This document shows positions 43,130 to 54,795 of a DNA stretch of 64,000 nucleotides, piece by piece; the stretch's first letter is position 1; the number at the start of each line of letters is the position of its first letter. The DNA comes from Serratia inhibens (GTDB taxonomy: Bacteria > Pseudomonadota > Gammaproteobacteria > Enterobacterales > Enterobacteriaceae): the NCBI RefSeq assembly GCF_003591175.1, contig NZ_QYYG01000009.1:147677-211676 (forward strand), read 5' to 3'. Under the pieces are notes generated by a model, which saw nothing but the letters and a program-made list of their open reading frames with translations, was not told where the DNA came from and searched no databases. Made by a program: the position numbers and the translations under genes.

Positions 43130-43918
43130 GTGATTGACAAAACCGCCTTTATCCATCCAAGCGCGATTATCGAAGAAGGCGCCATTATCGGCGCTGGCGC
43201 GCACATCGGTCCCTTCTGTTACGTCGGCTCCCAGGTGGAAATCGGCGCTGGCACGGTACTGAAATCCCACGTTGTGGTGAATGGTGTGACCAAAATCGGC
43301 CGCGACAATCAGATCTATCAATTTGCCTCTATCGGCGAAGCGAATCAGGATCTGAAATACGCGGGTGAACCGACGCGTGTCGAGATTGGCGATCGCAACC
43401 GCATCCGCGAAAGCGTCACCATTCATCGCGGCACGGTGCAAGGCACCAGTCTGACCAAGATCGGCGACGACAACCTGTTCATGGTGAACGCGCACATTGC
43501 CCATGACTGTATCGTCGGTAATCGCTGTATTTTCGCCAACAACGCGACGCTGGGCGGCCACGTTGAGGTTGATGATTATGCGATCATTGGCGGCATGACG
43601 GCAGTGCACCAGTTCTGTGTGATTGGTGCTCACGTTATGGTTGGCGGCTGTTCAGGCGTTGCTCAGGATGTGCCACCTTTTGTCATCGCGCAGGGTAATC
43701 ACGCCACGCCATTCGGTATCAACATCGAAGGGTTGAAGCGTCGTGGTTTTGATAAAGAGGCGCTGCATGCCATTCGCAATGCCTACAAACTGCTTTATCG
43801 CAGCGGTAAGACGCTGGACGAAGCCAAGCCTGAAATCGAAGCCCTGGCCAAAGAGCAGCCGGTCGTGCAGCAGTTCCTCGATTTCTTTGGCCGTTCAACC
43901 CGCGGTATTATTCGCTGA
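43130..43918 (+). CDS. lpxA: UDP-N-acetylglucosamine acyltransferase LpxA
   Basis: LpxA catalyses the first, reversible acyl transfer of lipid A synthesis. The GTG at 43130 gives [11 protein letters not shown] and 262 residues, identical in length to E. coli. The catalytic His125 is in NAHIAHDC, and His160 is in AVHQFCVIG. The coding sequence starts four bases after the fabZ stop. Confidence 0.98.
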   Translation: MIDKTAFIHPSAIIEEGAIIGAGAHIGPFCYVGSQVEIGAGTVLKSHVVVNGVTKIGRDNQIYQFASIGEANQDLKYAGEPTRVEIGDRNRIRESVTIHRGTVQGTSLTKIGDDNLFMVNAHIAHDCIVGNRCIFANNATLGGHVEVDDYAIIGGMTAVHQFCVIGAHVMVGGCSGVAQDVPPFVIAQGNHATPFGINIEGLKRRGFDKEALHAIRNAYKLLYRSGKTLDEAKPEIEALAKEQPVVQQFLDFFGRSTRGIIR

Positions 43919-43921
43919 CCT

Positions 43922-45070
43922 ATGCAAAATCGTCCATTGACTATCGGATTGGTCGCCGGAGAAACTTCCGGTGATATTCTTGGCGCCGGTTTAATCCGCG
44001 CGCTCAAGGCGCAGATCCCCGACGCGCGTTTTGTTGGCGTCGCCGGCCCGCTGATGCAGGCTGAAGGCTGCGAAACCTGGTACGAAATGGAAGAGCTGGC
44101 GGTAATGGGCGTGGTGGAAGTGCTTGAGCGCTTGCCACGCCTGTTGAAGATCCGCAAGGATCTTACCCGCCGGTTCAGTGAGTTGAAGCCGGACGTGTTT
44201 GTCGGCATCGATGCGCCCGACTTCAATATCACGCTGGAAGGCCGTCTCAAGCAGCGCGGCATCCGCACTATCCACTATGTCAGCCCGTCGGTCTGGGCCT
44301 GGCGTCAGAAGCGCGTTTTCAAAATTGGCAAAGCCACCGATCTGGTGCTGGCGTTTCTCCCTTTCGAAAAAGCGTTTTACGATCGTTTCAACGTTCCCTG
44401 TCGGTTTATCGGCCATACCATGGCCGACGCCATGCCGCTGCAGCCGGACAAACTGGCCGCGCGCGCTACGCTGGGCATAGCCCCGGATGCACGCTGCCTT
44501 GCCCTGTTACCGGGGAGCCGTGGTGCGGAGGTCGAGATGCTGAGCGCCGACTTCCTGAAGACCGCCCAACTGCTTCGTACCCGTTATCCTGAGCTGGAAG
44601 TGGTGGTGCCGCTGGTCAACGCCAAACGGCGCGAACAGTTCGAACGTATCAAGGCTGAAGTGGCACCGGAGCTGACCGTTCATCTGCTGAACGGCCAGGG
44701 ACGTGAGGCAATGATCGCCAGCGATGCGGCATTGCTGGCCTCGGGCACTGCAGCGCTGGAGTGTATGCTGGCCAAATGCCCGATGGTGGTGGGTTATCGC
44801 ATGAAGCCGTTCACCTTCTGGTTGGCGCAGCGGTTGGTGAAGACGCCGTATGTCTCGCTACCTAACCTGCTGGCCGGGCGTGAAATCGTCACCGAACTGT
44901 TGCAGCACGACTGCGTGCCGGACAAATTGGCGGCCGCTCTGATGCCGTTGCTGGAAGACAGCCCGCAGACCGAAGATCTGAAACAGACTTTCCTTACCTT
45001 GCACCAAAGCATCCGTTGCGGTGCTGATGAACAGGCCGCTCAGGCTGTGTTGGAGCTGGCAAAAGCATGA
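43922..45070 (+). CDS. lpxB: Lipid-A-disaccharide synthase LpxB
   Basis: LpxB joins UDP-diacylglucosamine and lipid X into the lipid A disaccharide. The 382 residues (E. coli 382) have the GEPSGD-like start segment [13 protein letters not shown] and the SVWAWR segment near residue 125 and SGTAALE near residue 280 of the GT-B fold. The end overlaps rnhB by four bases. Confidence 0.98.
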   Translation: MQNRPLTIGLVAGETSGDILGAGLIRALKAQIPDARFVGVAGPLMQAEGCETWYEMEELAVMGVVEVLERLPRLLKIRKDLTRRFSELKPDVFVGIDAPDFNITLEGRLKQRGIRTIHYVSPSVWAWRQKRVFKIGKATDLVLAFLPFEKAFYDRFNVPCRFIGHTMADAMPLQPDKLAARATLGIAPDARCLALLPGSRGAEVEMLSADFLKTAQLLRTRYPELEVVVPLVNAKRREQFERIKAEVAPELTVHLLNGQGREAMIASDAALLASGTAALECMLAKCPMVVGYRMKPFTFWLAQRLVKTPYVSLPNLLAGREIVTELLQHDCVPDKLAAALMPLLEDSPQTEDLKQTFLTLHQSIRCGADEQAAQAVLELAKA

Positions 45071-45660
45071 TTGAACCCTTTATCTATCCCGCCGCCACGT
45101 TGATTGCCGGTGTGGACGAGGTAGGCCGTGGCCCCTTGGTGGGCGCAGTAGTGACCGCCGCAGTGATCCTCGACCCCGCGCAGCCGATTATTGGCTTGGC
45201 GGACTCGAAAAAACTCAGTGAAAAACGCCGTCTGGCACTGTATGACGAAATCGTGGAGAAGGCCTTGTCCTGGAGCCTGGGGCGCGCAGAGCCGGACGAG
45301 ATCGATCGGTTGAACATCCTGCATGCCACCATGTTGGCGATGCAGCGTGCGGTTGCCGGATTGCATATCGCGCCGGACATGGTATTAATCGACGGTAACC
45401 GTTGCCCGAAATTGCCAATGCGCTCGCAGGCGATGGTGAAGGGAGATAGCCGCGTGGCTGAAATCAGCGCCGCCTCCATTCTGGCGAAGGTGACGCGCGA
45501 TCGCGAAATGACCGAATTGGACCGCGAGTTCCCGGATTACGGTTTTGCGCAGCATAAAGGCTATCCGACCGCCTTCCACCTGGAGCGCTTGGCCGTGCTG
45601 GGTGCGACCGAACATCATCGCCGCAGCTTTGCCCCGGTAAGAAGGGCGCTGGAGCTGTAA
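45067..45660 (+). CDS. rnhB: Ribonuclease HII
   Basis: RnhB cuts RNA in RNA-DNA hybrids and removes single misincorporated ribonucleotides. The 197 residues have the acidic active site in [12 protein letters not shown] and DSKKLSE, with the later Asp in VLIDGN. The ATG overlaps the lpxB stop; it is followed by dnaE. Confidence 0.97.
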   Translation: MIEPFIYPAATLIAGVDEVGRGPLVGAVVTAAVILDPAQPIIGLADSKKLSEKRRLALYDEIVEKALSWSLGRAEPDEIDRLNILHATMLAMQRAVAGLHIAPDMVLIDGNRCPKLPMRSQAMVKGDSRVAEISAASILAKVTRDREMTELDREFPDYGFAQHKGYPTAFHLERLAVLGATEHHRRSFAPVRRALEL

Positions 45661-45747
45661 TCTGCCGGCCTGGGCATCCGGGCTGGGCGCGCGATAGCGT
45701 TAACCCGGGTTCAGCTTGCTGAGCCCCCTAGTTTCAGGTATCTGGAT

Positions 45748-48700
45748 ATGGCCGAACCTCGTTTTATTCACCTGCGCGTTCATAGTGACTACTCCATGAT
45801 TGATGGATTGGCCAAGATCGGACCGTTGGTGAAAAGAGCCGCCGCGTTAGCCATGCCTGCTTTGGCAATTACCGATTTCACCAACCTGTGTGGTTTGGTG
45901 AAGTTCTATGGCAGCGCGCACGGCGCCGGGATCAAACCGATCATCGGCGCGGACTTTCATGTGCAAAGCGAAGTGTTGGGCGATGAACTGGCGCAGCTCA
46001 CCGTACTGGCCGCCAACAATGAAGGTTATCAAAACCTGACGTTGCTGATTTCCCGCGCTTACCAGCGAGGTTACGGCGCCGCCGGCCCCATTATTGACCG
46101 TGACTGGCTGATCGAACACCGTGAAGGGTTAATCCTGCTTTCTGGTGCCCGTCAGGGGGATGTCGGCAAGTTTTTGCTGCGCGGCAACCAGCAACAGGTA
46201 GATCAGTGCCTGGACTTCTATCAGCAATATTTCCCGGACAGCTATTATCTCGAACTGATCCGCACAGGCCGGCCGGACGAAGAAAACTACCTGCATGCAG
46301 TCGTAGCGCTGGCCACTGAACGTGGGTTGCCGGTGGTGGCCACCAACGACGTGCGTTTTCTGGTAGAGGACGATTTTGACGCCCATGAGATCCGCGTCGC
46401 GATCCATGACGGTTTCACGCTTGACGATCCCAAACGCCCGCGCAACTACAGCACTCAACAATACATGCGCAACGAAGACGAGATGTGCGAGCTGTTTGCC
46501 GACATCCCCGAAGCGTTGCTCAACAGCGTCGAAATCGCCAAGCGCTGCAATGTCACCATCCGCCTCGGCGAATACTTCCTGCCGCAATTCCCGACCGGTG
46601 ATATGACCACCGAGGATTTCCTGGTGCTCAAATCGAAGGAAGGGCTGGAAGAGCGCCTGGAATTCCTGTTCCCGGATCCTGAGGTTCGCGCACAGCGTCG
46701 TCCTGAATATGACGAACGTCTGGATATTGAGCTGAAAGTGATCAACCAGATGGGCTTCCCGGGCTACTTCCTGATCGTAATGGAGTTCATCCAGTGGTCG
46801 AAGGATAACGACGTACCTGTTGGTCCGGGACGTGGTTCCGGTGCCGGTTCGCTGGTGGCTTATGCGCTGAAAATCACCGACCTCGATCCGCTGGAATTTG
46901 ACTTGCTGTTCGAACGTTTCCTCAACCCGGAACGTGTTTCGATGCCCGACTTCGACGTCGACTTTTGCATGGAAAAACGCGATCTGGTGATTGAGCACGT
47001 GGCGGAGATGTATGGCCGCGAGGCGGTATCGCAGATCATCACCTTCGGCACCATGGCGGCGAAAGCGGTTATCCGTGACGTGGGCCGCGTGCTGGGCCAC
47101 CCGTATGGTTTCGTCGATCGTATCTCCAAGCTGGTGCCGCCCGATCCGGGCATGACCCTGGAAAAGGCCTTTGCCGCCGAACCGCAACTGCCGGAAATTT
47201 ACGAGGCTGACGAAGAAGTCAAAGCGCTGATCGACATGGCGCGCAAGCTGGAAGGGGTGACGCGTAACGCCGGTAAGCACGCCGGTGGCGTGGTTATCGC
47301 ACCCACCAAGATCACTGACTTCGCGCCGTTGTATTGCGACGCGGAAGGAAATCACCCGGTCACCCAGTTTGACAAGAATGATGTGGAATACGCCGGGCTG
47401 GTGAAGTTCGACTTCCTTGGTTTGCGTACCCTGACCATCATCGACTGGGCGTTGGGGATGATCAATGCCCGGCGAGCGAAAACCGGGTTGGAACCTATTG
47501 ATATCGCGGCTATTCCGCTCGAAGACAAAAAAAGCTTCGATATGCTGCAGCGCTCGGAAACCACTGCGGTATTCCAGCTCGAATCACGCGGTATGAAGGA
47601 TCTGATCAAGCGTCTGAAGCCTGACTGTTTCGAAGATATGATCGCGCTGGTGGCGCTGTTCCGCCCGGGACCGTTGCAGTCCGGCATGGTAGATAACTTC
47701 ATCGACCGCAAACACGGCCGTGAAGAGATTTCTTACCCGGACATCCAATGGCAGCATGAGTCGCTGAAACCGGTGCTGGAGCCGACGTATGGCATCATCC
47801 TGTACCAGGAACAGGTCATGCAGATTGCCCAGGTGCTGGCCGGCTATACGCTGGGCGGGGCGGACATGCTGCGTCGTGCGATGGGTAAAAAGAACCCGGT
47901 TGAGATGGCCAAGCAGCGCGGCGGTTTCGAGGATGGGGCGAAATCGCGCGGTATCGACGGTGAACTGTCGGTAAAAATCTTCGATCTGGTTGAGAAATTC
48001 GCCGGTTACGGTTTTAACAAATCGCACTCCGCCGCCTATGCGTTGGTGTCATATCAGACGCTGTGGCTCAAAGCTCACTATCCGGCCGAGTTTATGGCAG
48101 CGGTAATGACCGCCGATATGGACAACACCGACAAGGTGGTGGGGCTGGTGGATGAATGCTGGCGCATGGGCCTGAAAATCCTGCCGCCGGACATCAACAG
48201 CGGCCAGTACCACTTCCACGTTAACGATGAAGGCGAGATCGTTTATGGCATCGGCGCCATCAAAGGCGTTGGCGAAGGGCCGATTGAAGCCATTCTCGAA
48301 GCGCGTAACAGCGGGGAGCAGGGCTACTTTAAAGACCTGTTCGATCTGTGCGCGCGCTCAGATATCAAAAAACTGAACCGCCGCATTCTGGAAAAACTGA
48401 TCATGTCCGGGGCGTTCGATCGCCTTGGGCCGCACCGTGCCGCATTGATGAGCTCACTGGGCGACGCGTTGAAAGCGGCCGATCAGCATGCGAAAGCCGA
48501 AGCGATCGGCCAGGTGGACATGTTTGGCGTTCTGGCGGAAGCGCCGGAGCAGGTGGAGCAATCCTACGCCAACGTGCCACGCTGGCAGGAGCAGGTGGTG
48601 CTGGATGGTGAACGGGAAACGCTGGGGCTGTACCTGACCGGCCACCCGATCACCCAGTACCTGAAGGAGATCGAACGTTACGCCGGTGGCCAGCGTTTGA

Positions 48701-49236
48701 AAGATATGCACCCGACGGATCGGGGCAAAATGACGACCGCTGTTGGGCTGGTGATCGCCTCGCGGGTTATGGTCACCAAGCGCGGTAACCGCATCGGTAT
48801 TTGTACGCTGGATGACCGTTCAGGTCGTCTGGAGGTGATGTTATTCACCGATGCGTTAGAAAAATACCAGCATTTGTTGGAAAAAGACCGTATCCTGATC
48901 GCCAGTGGACAGGTCAGCTTTGATGACTTTAGCGGTGGGCTTAAAATGACGGCCCGCGAACTAATGGACATCAGTGAAGCCCGTGAAAAATACGCTCGTG
49001 GGCTTGCTATCTCGCTGACGGACAGGCAAATTGATGACCAGCTTTTGAACCGTCTCCGTCAGTCGTTGGAACCCCATCGCTCGGGGACGATTCCAGTGCA
49101 TCTTTACTATCAACGGGAAGATGCGCGGGCCAAGCTGCGTTTTGGCGCAACCTGGCGCGTGACGCCCACCGACCGCTTGTTGATAGATTTGCGGACTTTG
49201 GTAGGTAATGAGCAGGTGGAACTGGAATTTGACTAA
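45748..49236 (+). CDS. dnaE: DNA polymerase III alpha subunit
   Basis: DnaE is the polymerase subunit of the replicative holoenzyme. The 1162 residues (E. coli 1160) start with a PHP domain ([16 protein letters not shown]), then the palm with catalytic Asp401 and Asp403 in PDFDVDF and a third Asp in [11 protein letters not shown], and end with OB and tau-binding regions. It is 12 bases upstream of accA. Confidence 0.99.
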   Translation: MAEPRFIHLRVHSDYSMIDGLAKIGPLVKRAAALAMPALAITDFTNLCGLVKFYGSAHGAGIKPIIGADFHVQSEVLGDELAQLTVLAANNEGYQNLTLLISRAYQRGYGAAGPIIDRDWLIEHREGLILLSGARQGDVGKFLLRGNQQQVDQCLDFYQQYFPDSYYLELIRTGRPDEENYLHAVVALATERGLPVVATNDVRFLVEDDFDAHEIRVAIHDGFTLDDPKRPRNYSTQQYMRNEDEMCELFADIPEALLNSVEIAKRCNVTIRLGEYFLPQFPTGDMTTEDFLVLKSKEGLEERLEFLFPDPEVRAQRRPEYDERLDIELKVINQMGFPGYFLIVMEFIQWSKDNDVPVGPGRGSGAGSLVAYALKITDLDPLEFDLLFERFLNPERVSMPDFDVDFCMEKRDLVIEHVAEMYGREAVSQIITFGTMAAKAVIRDVGRVLGHPYGFVDRISKLVPPDPGMTLEKAFAAEPQLPEIYEADEEVKALIDMARKLEGVTRNAGKHAGGVVIAPTKITDFAPLYCDAEGNHPVTQFDKNDVEYAGLVKFDFLGLRTLTIIDWALGMINARRAKTGLEPIDIAAIPLEDKKSFDMLQRSETTAVFQLESRGMKDLIKRLKPDCFEDMIALVALFRPGPLQSGMVDNFIDRKHGREEISYPDIQWQHESLKPVLEPTYGIILYQEQVMQIAQVLAGYTLGGADMLRRAMGKKNPVEMAKQRGGFEDGAKSRGIDGELSVKIFDLVEKFAGYGFNKSHSAAYALVSYQTLWLKAHYPAEFMAAVMTADMDNTDKVVGLVDECWRMGLKILPPDINSGQYHFHVNDEGEIVYGIGAIKGVGEGPIEAILEARNSGEQGYFKDLFDLCARSDIKKLNRRILEKLIMSGAFDRLGPHRAALMSSLGDALKAADQHAKAEAIGQVDMFGVLAEAPEQVEQSYANVPRWQEQVVLDGERETLGLYLTGHPITQYLKEIERYAGGQRLKDMHPTDRGKMTTAVGLVIASRVMVTKRGNRIGICTLDDRSGRLEVMLFTDALEKYQHLLEKDRILIASGQVSFDDFSGGLKMTARELMDISEAREKYARGLAISLTDRQIDDQLLNRLRQSLEPHRSGTIPVHLYYQREDARAKLRFGATWRVTPTDRLLIDLRTLVGNEQVELEFD

Positions 49237-49248
49237 TATAGGAATGCT

Positions 49249-50208
49249 ATGAGTCTGAATTTTCTTGATTTTGAACAGCCGATTGCAGAGCTGGAAGCGA
49301 AAATTGACTCGCTGACTGCAGTCAGTCGTCAAGACGAAAAATTAGATATTAATCTGGACGAAGAGGTTCAGCGCCTTCGTGAAAAGAGCGTTGAGCTGAC
49401 GCGCAAGATTTTTTCCGATCTTGGGGCTTGGCAAATTGCCCAATTGGCACGCCACCCGCGCCGTCCTTATACCCTGGATTATATCAAACACATCTTTACC
49501 GACTTCGAAGAGTTGGCCGGCGACCGCGCTTATGCCGATGATAAAGCGATCGTTGGTGGTATTGCGCGCCTGGATGGCCGCCCGGTGATGATCATTGGTC
49601 ATCAGAAAGGCCGCGAAACCAAAGAGAAAATCCGCCGTAACTTCGGTATGCCGGCACCAGAAGGCTACCGCAAGGCACTGCGTCTGATGGAAATGGCTTC
49701 CCGCTTCAAGTTGCCGTTGATCACCTTCATCGACACGCCAGGGGCCTATCCGGGCGTGGGCGCGGAAGAACGCGGCCAGTCGGAGGCCATCGCCCGCAAC
49801 CTGCGTGAAATGTCTCGCCTGAATATCCCGGTGATCTGCACCGTGATCGGCGAAGGCGGTTCTGGCGGCGCGTTGGCGATCGGCGTTGGCGATAAAGTGA
49901 ATATGCTGCAATACAGCACTTATTCGGTGATCTCGCCGGAAGGTTGCGCCTCAATTCTGTGGAAGAGCGCCGACAAAGCGCCATTGGCCGCAGAAGCGAT
50001 GGGCATTACCGCACCTCGCCTGAAAGAGCTGAAGCTGATCGATTCGGTGATCCCGGAACCCTTGGGTTCTGCCCACCGTGACGTACCGGCAATGGCAGCC
50101 TCGCTGAAAGCGCAATTGCTGGCTGACCTGAAAGATCTCGATGGCCTGAACAACGAAGAGTTGCTCAATCGCCGCTACCAGCGCCTGATGAACTACGGCT
50201 ATTGCTGA
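49249..50208 (+). CDS. accA: Acetyl-CoA carboxylase carboxyltransferase alpha subunit
   Basis: AccA with AccD transfers the carboxyl group from biotin to acetyl-CoA, the first committed step of fatty acid synthesis. The 319 residues match E. coli. The crotonase-like core has [17 protein letters not shown] and [12 protein letters not shown]. It ends with a strong terminator. Confidence 0.98.
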   Translation: MSLNFLDFEQPIAELEAKIDSLTAVSRQDEKLDINLDEEVQRLREKSVELTRKIFSDLGAWQIAQLARHPRRPYTLDYIKHIFTDFEELAGDRAYADDKAIVGGIARLDGRPVMIIGHQKGRETKEKIRRNFGMPAPEGYRKALRLMEMASRFKLPLITFIDTPGAYPGVGAEERGQSEAIARNLREMSRLNIPVICTVIGEGGSGGALAIGVGDKVNMLQYSTYSVISPEGCASILWKSADKAPLAAEAMGITAPRLKELKLIDSVIPEPLGSAHRDVPAMAASLKAQLLADLKDLDGLNNEELLNRRYQRLMNYGYC

Positions 50209-50230
50209 GTTTTGTCCTGTGTTGCAAAAA

Positions 50231-50253
50231 ACCGCCTTCGGGCGGTTTTTTTA
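50231..50253 (+). terminator. accA terminator
   Basis: The stem ACCGCC-TTCG-GGCGGT is followed by seven T residues, 22 bases after the accA stop. Confidence 0.93.
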
Positions 50254-50385
50254 TTTCTGATGAAAAAGCCGCGGTTGTACGCAAGCTTTTTGCGCTGCGG
50301 CGCGCAGCATGCCGATGACGGGGTACACAGCGCCGTATTTTCATGTTGTTATAGAGGTTTGGCGGTTAACTGACAGGAGCAGCCG

Positions 50386-52530
50386 ATGAATATCATCGCA
50401 ATCATGAGCCCAACGGGCGTCTATTACAAAGATGAGCCTATTCGTGAGCTGCACACCGCATTGGCTACGATGGGTTTCCAGTTGGTTTATCCGAAAAACG
50501 GCGGTGACCTGCTAAAGCTGATCGAAGCCAATGCGCGTATTTGCGGGGTGATTTTCGACTGGGACGATTACAGCCTGGAGCTGTGCAGCGAAATTAACGA
50601 GCTGAATGAATATCTGCCGCTATATGCGTTTATCAACCAGTATTCCACCTTCGACGTCAGCCTGCATGAAATGCGCATGGTGCTGTATTTCTTTGAGTAC
50701 GGCCTGAATGCGGCGGATGATATTGCACAGCGCATCCGGCAATATACCGCAGAATATATCGATACCATTACACCGCCCTTAACCAAGGCGCTGTTCAACT
50801 ATGTGCGTGAGGGCAAATATACCTTTTGCACCCCAGGGCATATGGCCGGTACCGCTTTCCAGAAAAGCCCTGTTGGTTGCCTGTTTTACGATTTTTTCGG
50901 TGCCAACACCTTAAAAGCCGATGTCTCCATATCGGTGACCGAACTGGGTTCGCTGCTGGACCACACCGGCCCGCACCTGGAGGCCGAAGAGTATATCGCG
51001 CGCACCTTTAACGCCGAGCAGAGCTATCTGGTGACCAATGGCACTTCCACCGCCAACAAGATTGTCGGTATGTATTCGGCACCGGTCGGCAGCACGGTAT
51101 TGATCGACCGCAACTGTCATAAATCGCTGTGCCATCTGCTGATGATGAGCGATATCGTGCCGATTTACCTGCGTCCGTTGCGTAACGCCTACGGCATTCT
51201 TGGCGGCATTCCGCAGCATGAATTTACTCATGAGAGCATTGCCGGCCGGGTCGCCGCCACCGCGAATGCCAGTTGGCCGGTACATGCGGTGATCACCAAC
51301 TCAACCTATGACGGCCTGCTGTATAACACCGATTACATCAAGCAGACGCTGGACGTGCCATCCATCCATTTTGACTCCGCCTGGGTACCCTATACCAACT
51401 TCCATCCGATCTACGAAGGCAAGAGCGGCATGAGCGGTGAGCGCATGCCCGGCAAGGTGATCTACGAAACGCAGTCCACGCACAAACTGCTGGCGGCATT
51501 CTCGCAGGCCTCGATGATTCATATTAAAGGCGATTACGACGAAAGCACCTTTAACGAAGCCTATATGATGCATACCACCACCTCACCGAACTACGGCATT
51601 GTGGCATCGATGGAAACCGCCGCCGCGATGCTGCGCGGCAACCCTGGGCGGCGCTTGATCAACCGTTCGGTAGAGCGCGCACTGCATTTTCGTCGCGAGG
51701 TACAGCGACTGCGAGAGGAGAGCGATAGCTGGTTCTTCGATATCTGGCAGCCCGAAGAGATCGATGAGGCGCAATGCTGGCCGCTGAATCCGGATGATAA
51801 CTGGCATGGGTTTGGCAATACCGACAGCGATCATATGTACCTCGATCCGATCAAGGTGACGATCCTGACGCCGGGAATGAACGAGCTGGGTACGTTGGAA
51901 GAGAGTGGGATCCCGGCGGCGCTGGTGGCGAAATACCTGGACGAACGCGGCATCGTGGTGGAAAAAACCGGGCCTTATAATCTGTTGTTCCTGTTCAGTA
52001 TCGGCATTGATAAAACCAAGGCGATGAGCCTGTTGCGCGGCCTGACCGATTTCAAACGTGCTTACGATCTTAATCTGCGGGTGAAGAACATGCTGCCGGA
52101 TCTGTATGCGGAGGATCCTGATTTCTACCGTAATATGCGCATCCAGGATCTGGCTGCCGGGATCCACCGTCTGATCTGCAGGCACGATCTGCCGCAGCTG
52201 ATGCTGCGGGCGTTCGACGTGCTGCCGGAAATGAAGCTGACGCCGCACCAGATGTTCCAGCAGCAGGTACGCGGGAATGTGGAAACCTGCGAGCTGGATC
52301 AACTGGTGGGCAAGGTGGCAGCCAATATGATCCTGCCTTATCCGCCAGGGGTGCCGCTGGTGATGCCGGGGGAGATGATCACCGAGGAGAGCCGTGCGGT
52401 ACTCGATTTCTTGCTGATGCTATGCTCCATCGGTGAGCGTTATCCCGGCTTTGAAACCGATATCCACGGTGCGAAACTGACCGAGGACGGGCGTTATCTG
52501 GTGAAGGTGCTGAAAACACCATTGGCTTAG
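50386..52530 (+). CDS. ldcC: Lysine decarboxylase, LdcC type
   Basis: A PLP enzyme that turns lysine into cadaverine and CO2. The 714 residues (E. coli LdcC 713) have the N-terminal wing domain, the fold-type I core with PLP lysine Lys367 in ETQSTHKLLAAFSQ, and the C-terminal domain. No cadBC genes are nearby, and the accA-ldcC-yaeR order fits the constitutive LdcC instead of the inducible CadA. It has its own terminator. Confidence 0.95.
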   Translation: MNIIAIMSPTGVYYKDEPIRELHTALATMGFQLVYPKNGGDLLKLIEANARICGVIFDWDDYSLELCSEINELNEYLPLYAFINQYSTFDVSLHEMRMVLYFFEYGLNAADDIAQRIRQYTAEYIDTITPPLTKALFNYVREGKYTFCTPGHMAGTAFQKSPVGCLFYDFFGANTLKADVSISVTELGSLLDHTGPHLEAEEYIARTFNAEQSYLVTNGTSTANKIVGMYSAPVGSTVLIDRNCHKSLCHLLMMSDIVPIYLRPLRNAYGILGGIPQHEFTHESIAGRVAATANASWPVHAVITNSTYDGLLYNTDYIKQTLDVPSIHFDSAWVPYTNFHPIYEGKSGMSGERMPGKVIYETQSTHKLLAAFSQASMIHIKGDYDESTFNEAYMMHTTTSPNYGIVASMETAAAMLRGNPGRRLINRSVERALHFRREVQRLREESDSWFFDIWQPEEIDEAQCWPLNPDDNWHGFGNTDSDHMYLDPIKVTILTPGMNELGTLEESGIPAALVAKYLDERGIVVEKTGPYNLLFLFSIGIDKTKAMSLLRGLTDFKRAYDLNLRVKNMLPDLYAEDPDFYRNMRIQDLAAGIHRLICRHDLPQLMLRAFDVLPEMKLTPHQMFQQQVRGNVETCELDQLVGKVAANMILPYPPGVPLVMPGEMITEESRAVLDFLLMLCSIGERYPGFETDIHGAKLTEDGRYLVKVLKTPLA

Positions 52531-52577
52531 GAGGCGCCGGCCGATCTCAACGCTTAAGTGGCATGACCTGAATGACG

Positions 52578-52604
52578 ACCCCGTTTTATCCTGCGGGGTT
52601 TTTG
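52578..52604 (+). terminator. ldcC terminator
   Basis: The stem ACCCCG/CGGGGT with a ten-base loop is followed by TTTTTG, about 50 bases past the ldcC stop. Confidence 0.75.
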
Positions 52605-52666
52605 CCGTTGACGTTGTAACCCCTGCCGGATACCGTGCTTCATCAGGCAGACAATGAGGCATTACC

Positions 52667-53056
52667 ATGTTGGCATTACGTCAGGTGCACCACATCGCAG
52701 TCATTGGTTCAGACTATGCGGCCAGTAAACATTTCTACTGCGACATCCTCGGTTTTACCCTATTGGGTGAGTTTTATCGTGAAGAACGAGACTCATGGAA
52801 GGCGGATCTGGCGCTCAATGGCCAATACAGCATCGAACTGTTCTCCTTTCCGTCACCACCGGCCCGTGTCAGCCGCCCGGAAGCATGTGGCCTGCGCCAC
52901 CTTGCCTTCAGCGTGGACGATATCGAACAGGCTATCGCGCATCTGCAGGACGCTGGGGTAGTGTGCGAGCCGGTACGCGTCGATCCTTATACCCAGTCCC
53001 GTTTTACTTTTTTCAGCGATCCTGATGGATTGCCGCTGGAACTGTATGAACGATGA
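52667..53056 (+). CDS. yaeR: VOC family protein YaeR
   Basis: A 129-residue single-module vicinal oxygen chelate protein (glyoxalase/dioxygenase fold). Likely metal ligands are His in VHHIAVIG, Glu in YSIELFSFP, His in GLRHLAFSV and Glu near the C-terminus (DGLPLELYE). Function is unknown; the length equals E. coli YaeR. Confidence 0.93.
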   Translation: MLALRQVHHIAVIGSDYAASKHFYCDILGFTLLGEFYREERDSWKADLALNGQYSIELFSFPSPPARVSRPEACGLRHLAFSVDDIEQAIAHLQDAGVVCEPVRVDPYTQSRFTFFSDPDGLPLELYER

Positions 53057-53149
53057 AAGCTTGCCTGAAGGCGGCGGGGTGGTTAACGTGCTGTCCTATG
53101 GGTGTTATGGCGGTCTCCAGCCGCCTGTCAGGCGATAAACGATAAACCA

Positions 53150-54460
53150 ATGAATACCGATCAACTTTCCGTACAGGTCAGCCGCCAATTGGGTCCTCAC
53201 CGGCGTTTGCTGGTGGCATTCAGCGGTGGGCTGGATTCCAGCGTGTTGTTGCACCTGCTGGTGCATCTGCAACGGCAATTACCGGATTTGCAGTTGCGCG
53301 CGGTGCATGTACACCATGGCCTGAACGCTTTTGCCGACGAATGGGTGGCCCACTGCCAACGGCAATGCGCCGCCTGGCAGTTGCCGCTGGTGGTCCAACA
53401 TGTGCAGGTGGATGGCAGGCAGGGCGGGATTGAAGCTGCGGCCCGCGCGGCGCGTTACTCGGCTTTCGTCGCTACGCTGGCTGCCGATGAGGCCTTGCTC
53501 ACCGCGCAACATCTTGATGACCAATGCGAGACCTTCCTGTTGGCGTTGAAACGCGGCAGTGGCCCGGCTGGCCTGTCGGCGATGGCTGCTCAGGCCTCAT
53601 TGGGAAGTAACCCTTTGCTGCGTCCGTTGCTGGGTATATCGCGTCTGCAGTTGGAGGATTACGCACAGCGGCATCAGCTTGCCTGGATTGATGACGACAG
53701 CAATCAGGACCCGCGTTTCGACCGCAATTTCCTGCGCCTGCAGGTGTTACCGCTGCTGAACCAGCGCTGGCCGTATTTTGCCGCTGCGACGGCTCGCAGC
53801 GCCAGCCTGTGTGCGGAACAAGAGCAACTGCTGGATGAGCTGCTGTCAGAACAGCTGCACTCGTTGCTCGATGAAGATAATGCGCTGGCGATCGACGGCC
53901 TGTTGGGCTGTAGCCCAGCGCGGCGTTTTGCCTTGCTGCGCCGTTGGATCGCACTGTTTGGCGTTACCATGCCTTCACGCGAGCAGTTGCAGCGGCTATG
54001 GGACGAGGTGGCGCTCTGTCGGGATGACGCCGAACCGCAGTTGCAGCCGGGGCAATATCAGATCCGTCGTTTTCGCCGGCGTTTGTATCTGCTGCCGATA
54101 ATGGCGGATTTGCGCGAACTCTGCCTGAACTGGTCGTTGGTGGAGCCACTCGAGCTGCCGGATGGATTGGGTAAGCTGAGTAGCGGGGCGGGCGATATTT
54201 GTCTGCGGGCACCGCAGCGGCAACAGAAGGTGAGCGTTCGTTTTACCGCTCAGGGAAAAATCCGCATCCTTGGCCGAACTCATTCCCGGTCAGTTAAAAA
54301 ACTGTGGCAGGAATTGAGTGTGCCGCCGTGGCAGCGCGAACGTACCCCGTTGATTTATTATGATGACCAGCTTATCGCTGCGCTGGGCGTGTTTGTCAGC
54401 GAAGCCGGCCAGACGCCAGAAGGGGAGCAATCCTGGCGGCTGCATTGGCATAAAAAATAA
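53150..54460 (+). CDS. tilS: tRNA(Ile)-lysidine synthase TilS
   Basis: TilS converts C34 of tRNA-Ile2 to lysidine so that it reads AUA. The ATG at 53150 gives 436 residues (E. coli 432) beginning MNTDQLSVQV; an ATG at 53102 adds 16 residues with no family match. The PP-loop AFSGGLDSSVLLHLL is near residue 25, and the C-terminal domain is about 100 residues. Confidence 0.96.
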   Translation: MNTDQLSVQVSRQLGPHRRLLVAFSGGLDSSVLLHLLVHLQRQLPDLQLRAVHVHHGLNAFADEWVAHCQRQCAAWQLPLVVQHVQVDGRQGGIEAAARAARYSAFVATLAADEALLTAQHLDDQCETFLLALKRGSGPAGLSAMAAQASLGSNPLLRPLLGISRLQLEDYAQRHQLAWIDDDSNQDPRFDRNFLRLQVLPLLNQRWPYFAAATARSASLCAEQEQLLDELLSEQLHSLLDEDNALAIDGLLGCSPARRFALLRRWIALFGVTMPSREQLQRLWDEVALCRDDAEPQLQPGQYQIRRFRRRLYLLPIMADLRELCLNWSLVEPLELPDGLGKLSSGAGDICLRAPQRQQKVSVRFTAQGKIRILGRTHSRSVKKLWQELSVPPWQRERTPLIYYDDQLIAALGVFVSEAGQTPEGEQSWRLHWHKK

Positions 54461-54477
54461 TAATAATGTGAGGAGCA

Positions 54478-54795
54478 ATGATGAAATTTGTTAGTGCAAT
54501 GGCTGTGGTGTTCGGTCTTTTCAGCCTGTCGGCCATAGCGGCGGGTGATGTGGCCGCAGGGAAGGGAAAATCCGCCAGCTGTGTCGCGTGCCACGGCGCG
54601 GAGGGGAAGGTGTCGGTGCCGATGTATCCGAATCTGGCCGGGCAAAACGCCATGTATCTGGAGCATGCGCTGCAGGCGTATAAAAAAGGGGAGCGCAACG
54701 GCGGGCAGGCTGAAGTGATGAAGGCCTATGTCTCAGCGTTGTCTGATGATGATATTGCCGATCTGGCCGCGTATTATGCCAGTCTTAAACCATAG
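54478..54795 (+). CDS. Class I cytochrome c (c553-like)
   Basis: A 105-residue periplasmic cytochrome with a signal peptide cleaved after AIA-AG and one heme motif SCVACHG near residue 40; the distal methionine is likely in the [10 protein letters not shown] segment. It resembles c553/c555 soluble cytochromes. E. coli has no gene here. I chose ATG 54478; a second ATG is at 54481, both behind GAGGAG. A 16 bp direct repeat at its stop codon suggests slippage. Confidence 0.88.
   Translation: MMKFVSAMAVVFGLFSLSAIAAGDVAAGKGKSASCVACHGAEGKVSVPMYPNLAGQNAMYLEHALQAYKKGERNGGQAEVMKAYVSALSDDDIADLAAYYASLKP

Noticed and set aside
46129..47355. A 408-codon minus-strand frame opposite dnaE
   Set aside because: Antisense of highly conserved catalytic sequence; no protein family resemblance.
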